Positions 1-5,375 of a DNA stretch of 6,002 nt are shown piece after piece. The notes under the pieces were generated by a model. That model did no database searches and was not told where the DNA came from. It worked only from the letters and a program-made list of their open reading frames with translations. The stretch comes from Candidatus Bathyarchaeota archaeon. Its GTDB lineage: Archaea > Thermoproteota > Bathyarchaeia > TCS64. Each line of letters opens with the position of its first letter. Positions within the stretch are counted from its first letter, which is position 1. A program made the translations under genes and the position numbers. The stretch lies in contig JAEHCT010000089.1 of NCBI GenBank assembly GCA_020697635.1, forward strand, positions 1-6,002, given 5' to 3'.

Positions 1-11
1 GGTGAGAGGTT

Positions 12-398
12 CTAGTCCAGCTTCAGGTTTATCGCCGGCGCATCCTTCAAAGTGTTCCCGACGTAGCACCTGTTCGCCTCGGCCACTAGGCCTTCCCTCT
101 GTCTATCAGTTAGCTCGGCCTTCAGCTTGACGCTGGTGGTGAACTCGATGCACCTGCTGGGGTTCTTCTCGTTAACGGTGTCCACGCTTATCTCGAACCC
201 GCTGTGCTCGATGCCATGCCGCTTCAGGTACCAGAGCACGTGCATGCCGGTGCACATCCCGAGGGACGCCGCCATCAGCTTCCCGGGGCTGAGGCCCTCT
301 TGGGCGGAGTCCTCGTCGACCCTGCCGCTAATCACCTCGAGACCGTCGTACTCCGCCTTCAGCTTCATCCCCTCTACCTGCGATACTTTGACTGACAT
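12..398 (-). CDS. OsmC family protein (thiol-dependent peroxide reductase-like)
   Basis: A cytoplasmic 128-residue protein of the OsmC/Ohr superfamily, whose members reduce organic hydroperoxides with a pair of cysteines. Seen: the first family cysteine sits in LGMCTGMHV (C49) at the start of the central helix and the second in NRCYVGNTLKDAP (C111), matching the usual C..VGNTL pattern near the C-terminus. The preceding segment LSPGKLMAASLG (36-47) is the usual helix lead-in, normally with Pro-Glu; here it is Pro-Gly-Lys. The length is close to that of short OsmC proteins. An additional cysteine, C83, is not part of the family motif. The start is ATG; there is only a weak GGGG purine stretch just upstream. 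It follows the secreted-protein gene by 33 bp on the same strand, so co-transcription is likely. Family assignment is secure; the peroxide substrate and the reductant are not visible. Confidence 0.93.
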   Translation of the reverse strand: MSVKVSQVEGMKLKAEYDGLEVISGRVDEDSAQEGLSPGKLMAASLGMCTGMHVLWYLKRHGIEHSGFEISVDTVNEKNPSRCIEFTTSVKLKAELTDRQREGLVAEANRCYVGNTLKDAPAINLKLD

Positions 399-431
399 TT
401 CCCCGTTCAGCGGGTTGGCGGGATAAGTACG

Positions 432-1475
432 TTATGGGCTCACGGTTACGAGGCCGTCTAGGATCGGGGGCGTTATGTGCCTCTCGACGTTGAATGTCAT
501 GCCCTTAATGTACTTGATCTGGGTCTGGTGCCAGAAAACGGGTGATTGGCCCTCCCCCACACGTAGGACATAGTGGTGCCGAACCGTGAACGGTGCGCCG
601 GCGTCGCCTCTGTTCTCGTACCTCGCCATGAACAGCTCCACGCTGAAGTCGCTCATGTCCATTCCTTGGACGACCGGGTCCTCTCTGAGCCACGGGAAAG
701 CCTCGTCCCACCTGAACGTCATTATCCTCCAGAGGAAGCTGAACAGCCCGACAGGCGGCTCCCCCGCAGGGGGCTGATCGTAGTCCGTCAGGTAGACGTT
801 AGCCCCGGGCGCTGTGCCGTTCATCCTGTACTCCAGCCAGCTCCAGCCCCAGCCAGAGTCTCCCAGATGCCTTCCCGGATAGACGGTCTGGGTCACCGTG
901 GCGTCGTACCAGTCGTATGTCTCTGAGCCGTCACCCAGCACACGAACCAACTCCACGGTGGACTCGAGGACGCCGTAGGGCTCGTGCCTCTCCACCTCCC
1001 TGAGCGTCCCCACCGACTCGTATCTATCGGACAGGCCGCCGTCGACCGGTTCTCCTCGGCTGTCTTCCACCCAGTCATAAGCATATTCAAGCGCGTCCTC
1101 CGTGAACGACCTGCCCAACACCCTGAGCACAAACTCGTTGGATGCGTTCCCCTGGGCGGCGATGACCCCGAGCACAACGAGGCTCGACCCCCCTCCAGAT
1201 GAGCCCTCCACGTATATCCTGGGCCTGTAGACGTCGAGGAGCCGTTCAGGCTGGTCCCCGTAGAAGACAACGGGGGCGCCCCCGTCAACCCACTCCCTTA
1301 TCTCCTCGGCGGCGTCGGGGCTGTAGAGGCTGCTGTTGACGAACACCGCCTCGACGCCCCCGATCTCGACGACGTTCACAGCGTCTTCTAGGACTGGGTT
1401 CCAAGCCACAACGGGTGGACACAGGGCGGACAAGAGTAACAGAACCAGGTATACTCGTTCAGTGAACCGGATCAA
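432..1475 (-). CDS. secreted protein of unknown family, with signal peptide
   Basis: A 347-residue protein that I do not recognise. Residues 1-24 form a Sec-type signal peptide: Arg residues near the start, a hydrophobic core VYLVLLLLSALC, and a plausible signal peptidase I site after VVA (residue 24). No other membrane segment or C-terminal anchor follows, so it is probably released or held at the surface non-covalently. Residues 41-85 (VFVNSS, EEIREWVDGGAPVVFYGD) look like alternating strands and helices of a Rossmann-like or amidotransferase-like fold, which is inference only. A Gly/Ser-rich patch (91-98) and an aromatic stretch GWGWSWLEY (208-216) are distinctive. Three N-glycosylation sequons (N47, N110, N219) fit an extracellular archaeal protein. 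The start codon is TTG; an in-frame TAG lies directly upstream, so no longer start exists. An ATATATAT box lies 38 bp upstream. No catalytic motif is evident. Confidence 0.85.
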   Translation of the reverse strand: MIRFTERVYLVLLLLSALCPPVVAWNPVLEDAVNVVEIGGVEAVFVNSSLYSPDAAEEIREWVDGGAPVVFYGDQPERLLDVYRPRIYVEGSSGGGSSLVVLGVIAAQGNASNEFVLRVLGRSFTEDALEYAYDWVEDSRGEPVDGGLSDRYESVGTLREVERHEPYGVLESTVELVRVLGDGSETYDWYDATVTQTVYPGRHLGDSGWGWSWLEYRMNGTAPGANVYLTDYDQPPAGEPPVGLFSFLWRIMTFRWDEAFPWLREDPVVQGMDMSDFSVELFMARYENRGDAGAPFTVRHHYVLRVGEGQSPVFWHQTQIKYIKGMTFNVERHITPPILDGLVTVSP

Positions 1476-1480
1476 CTAAG

Positions 1481-1536
1481 GCTTCGCCACCACTCTGCTC
1501 TACGCCGCCCCGATATATATGGTGGGCAGGCGAAGC
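1481..1536. repeat. 8-bp inverted repeat flanking the TATA box
   Basis: GCTTCGCC at 1481-1488 and its exact reverse complement GGCGAAGC at 1529-1536 lie on either side of the ATATATAT element. One arm falls at the predicted transcription start and the other just upstream of the likely BRE/TATA region. This is the placement expected of paired half-sites for a repressor, but a match of this length could also arise by chance. Confidence 0.35.
1513..1520 (-). promoter_or_regulatory. TATA box for the secreted-protein/OsmC transcript
   Basis: The octamer ATATATAT stands out in GC-rich surroundings. On the minus strand it lies 38 bp before the TTG start of the secreted protein, which would put transcription start near 1488 and give a leader of about 13 nt. 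The element is self-complementary, so its direction is taken from gene position; no plus-strand gene starts at a matching distance. Confidence 0.6.
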
Positions 1537-1610
1537 ATACTGATCCGATACGCGCCATCTAAGGGCTCTCATCTATCCTCCAATTTTTTCTGGTAGCCGC
1601 GCTAGACAAA

Positions 1611-1619
1611 AATTTATTT
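1611..1619 (+). promoter_or_regulatory. archaeal TATA element for tRNA-Thr
   Basis: AATTTATTT, preceded by an A-rich BRE-like stretch (ACAAA, 1606-1610), ends 27 bp before the first base of the mature tRNA. This matches the usual archaeal spacing for a transcript starting at or just before the tRNA. It is the strongest AT-rich island besides the T tract at 1584-1589. Confidence 0.7.
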
Positions 1620-1645
1620 GGCATCCCCGGCTTTACATGGTGCGA

Positions 1646-1720
1646 GCCTTGGTAGCTCAGTGGCAGAGCGGCAGCCTTGTAAGCTGTTGGTCGCGGGTTC
1701 AATTCCCGCCCGAGGCTCCA
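1646..1720 (+). tRNA. tRNA-Thr (anticodon UGU), CCA encoded
   Basis: A complete cloverleaf folds by eye. Acceptor GCCTTGG (1646-1652) pairs with CCGAGGC (1710-1716), with one G-U pair. The D stem is GCTC/GAGC. Anticodon stem GCAGC/GCTGT encloses loop CTTGTAA, with anticodon TGT at 1678-1680. The T arm is GCGGG, TTCAATT, CCCGC. The discriminator base is U73 (1717), typical of archaeal tRNA-Thr, and CCA (1718-1720) is encoded in the gene. There is no intron. It reads ACA codons, and also other ACN codons if U34 is unmodified. It lies 21 bp from the convergent 3' end of the MFS gene. Confidence 0.97.
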
Positions 1721-1721
1721 A

Positions 1722-1730
1722 TCTTTCTTT
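1722..1730 (+). terminator. T-rich terminator of tRNA-Thr
   Basis: TCTTTCTTT begins two bases after the encoded CCA. Archaeal RNA polymerase terminates at such T-rich tracts without needing a hairpin, so this is the natural end of the tRNA transcript. It stops short of the MFS coding end at 1742. Confidence 0.65.
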
Positions 1731-1741
1731 AAGACATCAGC

Positions 1742-2926
1742 TCAGGGCTCTTCCCTGTCCCTCACGCCGACGAGGTAGATCAACGCCGCGGCGACGTGCA
1801 TCCCACCGTATACTAGACCCATGACGCCCCAGTCGGAGGCATCGAGTATTACGCCGCCAAGCGACGCCCCCAACGCCAGGCCCAGCTGGGTAGCCGCCGA
1901 GTTCAGCGAAGTGACGGTGCCCCTGTATCGGGGGACTTGGACGAGGAGCAGGGTGTTAGCGCACGTCAGGATCACACCGGCAGTCAGACTCATGACCGCG
2001 GAAAGGGCGACGGCGAAGGTGAGGATGGGCGAGTTCATGTAGCCGATGATCAATAGGCCGGTCAGGAACGAGCTGGCCACCATCACCCTCTTGCCGCCCA
2101 GCCTCCTCGCGAACAGCCCCCCGACGTAGTTACCCACCAGCACGCCCACGACTAGGAGCGAGAATATCCTAGAGGCCTCGGGGAGGGGCAGCTTGAAGGC
2201 CTCCCGCAGATATGTCACGGAGTACGCCACGACGCCCCCCACCCACGCGCCTCCCGCCAGCAGGTTGCCGAGGAGGCACGCCAAAGCGGAGCGCGACGCA
2301 AACACGCCCCTGTAGCCCTCAAGGACGTCCGCCCCGCTCGCCGTCGTCTCGCTACGTATGTTGGGCAGAATCCTCTGGGAGAGGAGTAGACCTAAGGCAG
2401 TCATTGGGGCTACGAGGAACAGGAACGCCTGCCTCCACCCCCAGCCCGCCACCACGTATCCGATGAGCTGGACCATCATGAGGTAGGAAACCGTCCGCGC
2501 AGCCGCAAGGGTCCCCACCACCTTGGGCCTCCTCTCCGCGGTGTAGGTCTCGCCGATGAATGAGAACACCATAGGCGTCACGAGGGAGGTGACGAGGCCC
2601 ACCGCGGAGAAACAGACGAGGAGCAGGCTGAAGGTGGGGGCGAAGGCGCAGCCCAAGACCGCGGCAAAGTTGACGAGCAGCCCGGCGAGGAGCAGCGACT
2701 TGTAGCTGTAACGGACGCTCAGGACGCCCATGGCGAGGGCGACGGCTATGGCGAGGACGGAGCCGATGGACCTGATCTGGCCTGCGAGGCCAACGCTTAC
2801 GCCGAAGGCGGCGGCGACCTCGATGAGGCTCATGCTGATGATTAGCCCCGGGGGGTCGATGGAGGAGATCGAGGCTATGAGGGTCGGTAGGATCAGGCTC
2901 CGGTCATGCTCATACTCTTGACTCAA
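1742..2926 (-). CDS. MFS transporter (12 helices, AraJ/Bcr-like exporter)
   Basis: A 394-residue inner-membrane protein of the major facilitator superfamily. Twelve hydrophobic segments can be placed at about 11-35, 46-70, 77-96, 99-121, 136-160, 166-186, then 213-237, 251-273, 279-297, 300-325, 336-360 and 366-387, with a hydrophilic central loop at 187-212. Motif A is good in the second half (GGLFARRLGGKRV, 269-281) but degenerate in the first (GVLSVRYSYK, 67-76, lacking the usual Asp). YTAERRPKVVG (128-138) and VPRYRGTVTSL (331-341) are the paired loop motifs seen in drug/sugar efflux members. The start is TTG, because nearby ATGs are out of frame; a GAGG site lies 7 nt upstream inside the end of LLM1. 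It is the last gene of the operon and probably exports a product or substrate of the upstream oxidoreductases. Substrate and direction are inference. Confidence 0.93.
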   Translation of the reverse strand: MSQEYEHDRSLILPTLIASISSIDPPGLIISMSLIEVAAAFGVSVGLAGQIRSIGSVLAIAVALAMGVLSVRYSYKSLLLAGLLVNFAAVLGCAFAPTFSLLLVCFSAVGLVTSLVTPMVFSFIGETYTAERRPKVVGTLAAARTVSYLMMVQLIGYVVAGWGWRQAFLFLVAPMTALGLLLSQRILPNIRSETTASGADVLEGYRGVFASRSALACLLGNLLAGGAWVGGVVAYSVTYLREAFKLPLPEASRIFSLLVVGVLVGNYVGGLFARRLGGKRVMVASSFLTGLLIIGYMNSPILTFAVALSAVMSLTAGVILTCANTLLLVQVPRYRGTVTSLNSAATQLGLALGASLGGVILDASDWGVMGLVYGGMHVAAALIYLVGVRDREEP

Positions 2927-2933
2927 TCCATTG

Positions 2934-2937
2934 CCTC
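2934..2937 (-). promoter_or_regulatory. ribosome-binding site that supports the TTG start of the MFS gene
   Basis: GAGG on the minus strand, overlapping the TGA stop of LLM1 and 7 nt before TTG at 2926. It selects this TTG over an ATG at 2931, which is followed one codon later by a stop. The overlap suggests that ribosomes finishing LLM1 re-initiate on the transporter. Confidence 0.65.
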
Positions 2938-3874
2938 ACATGTCTTCTACACGAGGAATTACTTCTTCCCCGATTACCTCGATGGACGTTATCTCGTGGT
3001 CGTTGGGCATGTTGAATATCACGTAGTTGATGCCTATCTCGGCGAGCTCCCGGCACATCTCGACTGCCTCACCCGGCGTCAACGCCTCCGGCGAGACCTC
3101 CATGGGGCTGAGGACCGACTTGTCGATCTCGTCGTAGTCTCGTTTCTCCCTCTCGCAGTGCTTCCTTAGCACCTCAAGCTTGTGCCTGATCCTGTCGGCT
3201 CGTGTCCTGTAGTTCTCGTAGGAGCGCGGGGTGTAGCCCCTGAGCTTGGGGTGGGCGCCGAGATGGAGGTTGCAGGCGTCACCGTACCTCGCGACGTAGC
3301 GCAGGGTCTTCTCCTCTCCTCCTCCACCGACCAAGATGTAGGGGTGCGGCCTGCTGATGGGCTGGGGGCTGCAGATAGGCTCCTCCAGCCTGTAGTACCT
3401 GCCTTCGAATGTCGACCTGTCGTCTCTCCACATGTGGTGGGCGATCTGGAGGGTCTCCTCTAAGCGCCCCATAAGCTCCATAAGAGACCGCGGGAAGGGT
3501 ACTCCCATCCCCAGGCTCTCCTGCCTGTACCACCCAGCCCCTATGCCGAGGATTCCTCTGCCGCCGGAGAGCACATCCAGAGTCGTCACCATTTTGATGA
3601 GGACGCCGGGGTGCCTGTAGAAGGCCCCCGTAACCATGGTGCCGAGCCTGACTCTCCGGGTCACTGCGGCCATGTAGGCGAGCGCAGTGTACCCCTCCAG
3701 CATGGGCTCCTCCGGCGCCCCGTAGCCCTGCCCCACCTGGTAGAAGTGGTCCATCACCCAGAGGCTGTCGAAGCCTGCGTCGTCCGCAGCCCCAGCTATC
3801 TCAGCGAGCTTTGTGCCGATGTTCCTGGGGCTCCCGGGCCAGTGGAATCGGGGGATCTGTAGCCCTATCTTCAT
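2936..3874 (-). CDS. LLM class (luciferase-like, probably F420-dependent) oxidoreductase, LLM1
   Basis: A 312-residue (beta/alpha)8-barrel enzyme of the luciferase-like monooxygenase family, closest in pattern to the Rv1855c-type putative F420-dependent oxidoreductases. Seen: N-terminal strand MKIGLQIPRF, FDSLWVMDHF (35-44), TTLDVLSGGR (97-106), the cofactor signature LGIGAGW (109-115), GRYYRLEEP (158-166), RPHPYILVGGGGEE (175-188, phosphate-loop region) and ARYGDACNL (195-203). Length is normal for the family. An ATG 11 codons further upstream is in frame, but ATG at 3874 is preferred: it aligns exactly with the start of LLM2, has GGTGA 7 nt upstream, and overlaps the flavoprotein stop as ATGA. 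The cofactor could be F420H2 or FMNH2; the adjacent flavin reductase keeps the second option open. Substrate unknown. The paralogue LLM2 is two genes upstream, with a shared near-identical patch. Confidence 0.93.
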   Translation of the reverse strand: MKIGLQIPRFHWPGSPRNIGTKLAEIAGAADDAGFDSLWVMDHFYQVGQGYGAPEEPMLEGYTALAYMAAVTRRVRLGTMVTGAFYRHPGVLIKMVTTLDVLSGGRGILGIGAGWYRQESLGMGVPFPRSLMELMGRLEETLQIAHHMWRDDRSTFEGRYYRLEEPICSPQPISRPHPYILVGGGGEEKTLRYVARYGDACNLHLGAHPKLRGYTPRSYENYRTRADRIRHKLEVLRKHCEREKRDYDEIDKSVLSPMEVSPEALTPGEAVEMCRELAEIGINYVIFNMPNDHEITSIEVIGEEVIPRVEDM

Positions 3875-4428
3875 TTGCCCTTCACCGCGTCTCGGCCAGT
3901 TTTCCATGCCCTGCTCATGAGCGCCCTATCCTGTTTCACTGAGCCGGGCCCCGATGTCCCGGGGGCCTGAAGCGTGGCGATGCGTCTCATCCCGAGGTAG
4001 GGTACGATGGACTCAAGCATCTCGACGGTCTGCCTAGCGTAGCTGGAGCCGCCGCCTGAAGGTACCACCAGCACCACGCCGCGTCCCCTGAAGACGGCTC
4101 TGTCTATGCCGTACCACCGGTCGATGAAAGCCTTCATCTGGGCGGTGGGGCCCCACCAGTATACGGGCGTCCCCAGTACCCAGACATGGCTCCCCTTCAT
4201 TTTCTCAAGCAGCGCAACCATGTCGTCCTCGATCACGCAGTGGCCCACGCGGCTGCACGCGTCGCACGCCCTGCAGGGCTTGATGTTCATCTCGCTGAGG
4301 AAGGCCTTCTCCGTGTGGCCTCCCGCCTCCATGGCTCCCCTCAGCACCTCGTCCACCAGGGTCTCTGTGTTGCCTCCTCTCCGTGGGCTCCCCACGACTC
4401 CGAGAACGCTGGCCTTCTCTTCCTTCAT
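3871..4428 (-). CDS. NADPH-dependent FMN reductase / Isf-like iron-sulfur flavoprotein
   Basis: A 185-residue cytoplasmic flavodoxin-fold protein that should bind FMN. Seen: FMN phosphate loop GSPRRGGNTETLV (13-25) after the first strand, and GTPVYWWGPTAQMKAFIDRW (86-105), the typical second flavin-contact segment. Between them is a compact cysteine cluster C52-x2-C55-x2-C58-x5-C64. That spacing matches the motif described for archaeal iron-sulfur flavoprotein (Isf, CX2CX2CX4-7C), which holds a 4Fe-4S cluster and passes electrons between ferredoxin-like donors and FMN; Isf proteins have been linked to O2/peroxide reduction. The start is ATG with GAGGT 6 nt upstream. It sits between the two LLM genes: 9 bp after LLM2 and overlapping LLM1 by ATGA. 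It is likely the electron-transfer partner of the operon, supplying or recycling reduced flavin. The physiological donor is inference. Confidence 0.92.
   Translation of the reverse strand: MKEEKASVLGVVGSPRRGGNTETLVDEVLRGAMEAGGHTEKAFLSEMNIKPCRACDACSRVGHCVIEDDMVALLEKMKGSHVWVLGTPVYWWGPTAQMKAFIDRWYGIDRAVFRGRGVVLVVPSGGGSSYARQTVEMLESIVPYLGMRRIATLQAPGTSGPGSVKQDRALMSRAWKTGRDAVKGK
3882..3886 (-). promoter_or_regulatory. ribosome-binding site fixing the LLM1 start
   Basis: GGTGA on the minus strand, matching part of the archaeal anti-Shine-Dalgarno complement, 7 nt before ATG at 3874. It lies inside the end of the flavoprotein gene and argues against the upstream ATG at 3907. Confidence 0.6.
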
Positions 4429-4434
4429 CCTTCT

Positions 4435-4439
4435 ACCTC
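4435..4439 (-). promoter_or_regulatory. ribosome-binding site of the flavoprotein gene
   Basis: GAGGT on the minus strand, 6 nt before ATG at 4428, overlapping the TGA stop of LLM2 (TGAGGT). The same stop/ribosome-site fusion occurs at the LLM1-MFS junction. Confidence 0.65.
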
Positions 4440-5373
4440 AAAGCGTCGCTACCTCGGGGATGACCTCGTCCCCTATCGTCTCGATGGGCGCTATCTCGTG
4501 GCTGTTGAGCATGTTTAGGATGACTTGCTCTATCCCGAGCTCACCCAGCTCTACGCAGATGCCCAGCACGTCCTCCGCGGTCATGGCGTCAGGCGCTATC
4601 CTCACCGTTCCGAGGATGGTCTTCTCTATGCCGTCATAGTCGCGCCCATATTTTTCGCAGAGGCGCCTAAGCTTGTCCAGCCTGTCGGGGATGAGCTCCC
4701 TGCGCTCCTCGTATTTCTCGTGCATCCAGTCCTGGAACTCGGGTAGAGGAGACCCGAACTGGAGGTTCACAGCGTCCGCGTACCGGGCAGCTATCCTGAG
4801 CATCCTAGGGCCTCCCCTCCACATGCCTATGAGTATGGGCGGGTGGGGCCTGCTGATGGGCTGGGGGCTGCAGATAGGCTCCTCCAGCGTGTAGTACCTG
4901 CCCTCGAAGGTTGACCTGTCGTCCCTCCACATGTGGTGGGCTATCTGCAGGGCCTCCTCGAGGCGCGAGATACGTTCCCGCAGCGGCGGGCGGTGCACGC
5001 CGTACCCCACGATCTCCCTCTCCACCATGCCCCCTGGCCCTATACCGAGGTACATCCTGCCCCCCGACAGCACGTCCAGCGTCGTCACCATCTTCACGAG
5101 GACGCCGGGGTGCCTGAGGACGTTGTTGGTGACGAGGACGCCAAGCTTGATGCTCTCCGTGAGCCCCGCAACGTTGCTGAGTGTGGTGTAGGCTTCAGGC
5201 AGCGGCGCGTCCTTCACCCCGAAGGCGCCGCCTATCTGGAAAAGATGGTCCATGACCCAGAAGCTCGAGAACCCCGCCTCCTCGACGGCCTCCACGATCT
5301 CCTTCAGCTTAGACGCCGTGGTCAACGGGGCTCCGGGCCAGTCGAAGTAGGGGAGCTGGAAACCTATCTTCAC
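4438..5373 (-). CDS. LLM class (luciferase-like) oxidoreductase, LLM2, divergent cofactor loop
   Basis: A 311-residue paralogue of LLM1. By hand alignment, residues 1-136 are about 48% identical to LLM1 and 137-180 are 41/44 identical. Family landmarks: MKIGFQLPYF, FSSFWVMDHLFQ (35-46), TTLDVLSGGR (97-106), GRYYTLEEP (158-166), RPHPPILIG (175-183), ARYADAVNL (196-204). Two sites that are canonical in LLM1 differ here: LGIGAGW is LGIGPGG (109-115), losing the Trp, and GGGGEEKT is replaced by MWRGGPRM (184-191). Both lie in regions that contact the cofactor in related enzymes, so LLM2 may bind its cofactor differently or use another one. The start is GTG (MKIG aligns with LLM1), only 2 bp after the aldo/keto reductase stop and without a clear ribosome site, suggesting termination-reinitiation coupling. 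Reaction and substrate are unknown. Confidence 0.92.
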   Translation of the reverse strand: MKIGFQLPYFDWPGAPLTTASKLKEIVEAVEEAGFSSFWVMDHLFQIGGAFGVKDAPLPEAYTTLSNVAGLTESIKLGVLVTNNVLRHPGVLVKMVTTLDVLSGGRMYLGIGPGGMVEREIVGYGVHRPPLRERISRLEEALQIAHHMWRDDRSTFEGRYYTLEEPICSPQPISRPHPPILIGMWRGGPRMLRIAARYADAVNLQFGSPLPEFQDWMHEKYEERRELIPDRLDKLRRLCEKYGRDYDGIEKTILGTVRIAPDAMTAEDVLGICVELGELGIEQVILNMLNSHEIAPIETIGDEVIPEVATL

Positions 5374-5375
5374 TT

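Noticed and set aside
573..926. Plus-strand open frames opposite the secreted protein, LLM genes and flavoprotein (for example 573-926, 4106-4639, 4933-5379).
   Set aside because: They are antisense shadows favoured by high GC content, with Arg/Pro-rich compositions and no family motifs.
1415..1425. Lipoprotein signal in the secreted protein (Cys19 in LSALC).
   Set aside because: The residue before Cys is Leu, whereas a lipobox needs Gly, Ala or Ser; a signal peptidase I site after Ala24 fits better.
1584..1589. T6 tract in the spacer as a terminator.
   Set aside because: No plus-strand gene lies upstream to be terminated; it may simply be part of the AT-rich promoter region.
1618..1824. 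Plus-strand open frame of 68 codons covering the tRNA.
   Set aside because: It contains the whole tRNA-Thr and then runs antisense to the MFS gene; no protein-like features.
3872..3907. Longer LLM1 start at ATG 3907, adding 11 residues (MENWPRRGEGQ).
   Set aside because: The added residues have no counterpart in LLM2 and lie in the flavoprotein coding region, while ATG at 3874 has GGTGA 7 nt upstream and forms an ATGA overlap.
3342..4966. The repeated LLM segment as a mobile element or CRISPR-like repeat.
   Set aside because: It is in frame within two homologous genes, occurs only twice, and has no terminal repeats or spacers.
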